Source: Allobranchiibius sp038199265 (GTDB lineage Bacteria > Actinomycetota > Actinomycetes > Actinomycetales > Dermatophilaceae). From it: 6,508 bases of DNA. The DNA lies in the NCBI GenBank assembly GCA_038199265.1, contig JBBPZD010000277.1, positions 1 through 6,508 of the forward strand, read 5' to 3'. Position 1 is the first letter of the stretch. Every line of letters begins with the position of its first letter. Positions 5,242 through 6,508 of the stretch are shown in pieces. The notes below the pieces were generated by a model. It was not told where the DNA came from, searched no databases, and was given only the letters and a program-made list of their open reading frames with translations. The position numbers were made by a program, and so were the translations under genes.

Positions 5242-5324
5242 GCGCGAGCATCCGCTCGCGCGCTGCACCGAATATTACCGGTGTCAGTCGAGCGGCGAGC
5301 CGCTGACAACAATATTTAATATTC
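5242..5324. promoter_or_regulatory. Regulator promoter region with nested inverted repeats (operator candidates)
   Basis: Two separate dyads lie between the divergent genes. GCGCGAGC-atcc-GCTCGCGC (5242-5261) is a perfect 8-bp inverted repeat 20-39 bp before the regulator start, in its leader. Next is a nested structure at 5270-5324: GAATATTA (5270-5277) pairs with TAATATTC (5317-5324), TGTCAG (5282-5287) with CTGACA (5303-5308), and AGCGG-cgag-CCGCT (5291-5304) forms the core. A minus-strand TAATAT (5277-5272) is a good -10 for the regulator, so the dyads overlap its promoter. Autoregulation is a reasonable inference. Confidence 0.55.
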
Positions 5325-5327
5325 TTC

Positions 5328-5355
5328 TTGTACAAACAAGCGCACAGCGTAAAAT
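5328..5355 (+). promoter_or_regulatory. Promoter of the two-domain hemerythrin-like gene
   Basis: TTGTAC (5328-5333) and TAAAAT (5350-5355) are separated by 16 bp, a good housekeeping-type -35/-10 pair. The -35 sits in a dyad, CTTGT-acaa-ACAAG (5327-5340), which also contains the palindrome TTGTACAA. The predicted leader is roughly 40 bases. The closeness to the regulator's promoter and dyads allows shared control. Confidence 0.5.
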
Positions 5356-5400
5356 ATCTCTGATACGGCGAGCCGACGGCGCGCCGAAATGAGGTCCCTG

Positions 5401-6438
5401 ATGATCAACCACCCGACCGACAGTTCCCCGCAGCACAGCGTTTGCAGTCACGCTCAACTGGCCGAACGCATAGCTGATGCTATTTGGGAGCTGCATCAGG
5501 CCCGCCTCACCCAGGAGGACGTCGACGCAACTCGTGATTATCTCGAAGGACTGCTGGCGGGGCAGCTGTTGCCGCTGCTGGAAGAAGAAGATCGCGCCCT
5601 CCGATCGTGCGGGACCGATCGCCACTTCGTTCGGCGGATCAGGGATCGTTCGGAACGACGGCACCACCGGCAGCTGCGAGAGCACCACCGGATAACTGAC
5701 GCCGTGCATGATGTGCATCGCGCCCGTACGGGAACGCAGGTCCTGGATCGCGCGGAGCGGGTCAGCGCGCTGCTCACCGCGCACCTCATGGGTGAGGATC
5801 GCGAACTGGCCACGGCGCCCGAGGCGAAGGAGCGCCATGGCGCTCCAGGAGACGAGCTCACTGCCGAGCTGCAGGAGCTGGTGCGCCACGACCACGGACG
5901 AATCACCGCGGCGATGGCTGCCGCCCGGCTCGCCTCGACCCATCGATCCGCAGACGAACTGGGGTCGTTCGACCGGGTGGAATCCGCCGTCTCACACCAT
6001 GCGGTGGTGATGTCGACGCGTGCCTACCCGCTGCTGCGATCGGCCGATCCAGCGCTCGGCCACGCCTGCACCGACTCCATGGTCGGTGAGCTACGCACGA
6101 TCGAGCACGCCATCCGAGCACTGAACGAGCTCATTCGCGGCGGCGCTGGCGGGAACCCCTCCGTGCAGCAGCGTCTGCGTCTCTGGAGCGAGATCGAGCA
6201 GTCGTGGGCGCGGCATATCGCCGAGGAGGAAACACTGGTCCAGCAGGTGGGGGCCAAGCTCGGTCCGCAACGAGCGGTCCGGCTGATGTCGTTGCTACGT
6301 CGGCCGATCGGCCATTCGCTCACCCGGGCCCACCCTCGCCTGCTGGGAGGCGGACGGCCGACCAGGGCGGCAATCGTTATTCAAGGCCGGTTGGATCGTG
6401 CTCGCGATGAACTCGACAACCGGACGACGTGGTCCTGA
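5401..6438 (+). CDS. Two-domain hemerythrin-like (HHE) protein
   Basis: A 345-residue, mostly helical, His- and Glu-rich protein. I start it at the ATG at 5401 because GAGG (5391-5394) lies six bases upstream; the in-frame ATG at 5389 would add four residues and has no ribosome site. The N-terminal half has LLPLLEEEDRAL (56-67), HH at 95-96 and AHLMGEDREL (127-136; H128, E132). The second half has RHDHGRI (162-168), HH at 199-200, H236 in RTIEHAI, and ARHIAEEETLV (271-281; H272, E276). The C-terminal segment HSLTRAHPRLLGG (305-317), followed by a charged helix, is typical of long actinobacterial hemerythrin-domain proteins. Likely role is non-heme iron binding with O2, NO or peroxide sensing or scavenging in the cytoplasm; no membrane segment or signal peptide is seen. 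It diverges from the regulator gene. Fold assignment is good; function is inferred. Confidence 0.75.
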   Translation: MINHPTDSSPQHSVCSHAQLAERIADAIWELHQARLTQEDVDATRDYLEGLLAGQLLPLLEEEDRALRSCGTDRHFVRRIRDRSERRHHRQLREHHRITDAVHDVHRARTGTQVLDRAERVSALLTAHLMGEDRELATAPEAKERHGAPGDELTAELQELVRHDHGRITAAMAAARLASTHRSADELGSFDRVESAVSHHAVVMSTRAYPLLRSADPALGHACTDSMVGELRTIEHAIRALNELIRGGAGGNPSVQQRLRLWSEIEQSWARHIAEEETLVQQVGAKLGPQRAVRLMSLLRRPIGHSLTRAHPRLLGGGRPTRAAIVIQGRLDRARDELDNRTTWS

Positions 6439-6444
6439 GGAAGG

Positions 6445-6508
6445 TCACACAGCCCCGGGCTCGCTGAGCTGGCGCCGGATCGCGCACATGAGCGGGTGCC
6501 GGCAACCT
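6445..6508 (-). CDS. Possible C-terminal tail of a convergent gene (partial)
   Basis: On the minus strand an open frame enters from the right edge, reads GCRHPLMCAIRRQLSEPGAV and stops at 6445-6447, seven bases past the end of the hemerythrin-like gene. Twenty-odd residues are too few to identify a family. The composition and tail-to-tail arrangement are plausible for a real gene end, but chance is possible. Confidence 0.28.
   Translation of the reverse strand, partial: GCRHPLMCAIRRQLSEPGAV

Noticed and set aside
5284..5943. Minus-strand open frame of 219 codons opposite the two-domain hemerythrin gene
   Set aside because: It is antisense to a better supported gene, crosses the divergent promoter region and shows no family motif.
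6445..6508. Rho-independent terminator after the two-domain hemerythrin gene
   Set aside because: Only a 4-bp stem (GCTC-gct-GAGC) and no T-run are seen; not enough for a call.
1..6508. CRISPR array, tRNA, rRNA or insertion sequence
   Set aside because: No regularly spaced direct repeats, no cloverleaf-like segment and no transposase motif were found on reading both strands; short inverted repeats lack flanking target duplications.

Overview
This 6.5 kb, GC-rich window has the composition, codon use and gene families of an actinomycete, most likely a mycolic-acid-bearing genus (Mycobacterium, Gordonia, Rhodococcus or Nocardia type). This is inferred from GC-rich third positions, an actinobacterial style of crotonase and double hemerythrin protein, and two promoters that look leaderless. 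No RNA gene, CRISPR array, insertion sequence or prophage gene is visible.

Layout, left to right. Positions 1-356 (minus) hold the N-terminal part of a DoxX-family membrane protein, with an upstream region packed with dyad-symmetric sites (363-435). Positions 480-790 (plus) look like a decayed major-facilitator transporter with several frameshifts. Two minus-strand metabolic genes follow: a crotonase-fold enoyl-CoA hydratase/isomerase (801-1595) and a cysteine-dioxygenase-type cupin (1735-2184). They are separated by a 78-bp element bounded by 10-bp perfect inverted repeats. A mostly non-coding stretch (2185-2636) carries several dyads, a hairpin and a weak ORF remnant.

The centre is a minus-strand redox/iron cluster, in transcription order: a helix-turn-helix regulator with a Cys/His-rich C-terminus resembling SufR-type Fe-S sensors (5222-4578); a single-domain hemerythrin-like protein with an apparently leaderless promoter (4506-3985); a ferredoxin-NADP-reductase-like flavoprotein without an iron-sulfur domain (3966-3199); the N-terminal third of a PduO-type cobalamin adenosyltransferase (3202-2909), joined to the reductase by an ATGA overlap; and a small cupin (3008-2637) whose start lies inside that remnant. 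Divergent from the regulator, across an AT-rich spacer full of nested inverted repeats, is a second, two-domain hemerythrin-like protein (5401-6438, plus). A possible C-terminal tail of a convergent gene enters from the right edge.

Working model (inference): the regulator senses redox state, iron or nitric oxide through bound metal and acts on the dyads in its own promoter, controlling two non-heme di-iron (hemerythrin-fold) proteins in both directions. The flavin reductase may supply electrons to the hemerythrin or, ancestrally, to a cobalamin adenosyltransferase. The thiol-dioxygenase-like cupin and DoxX protein further left fit a thiol/oxidative-stress theme, but they are separate transcription units.
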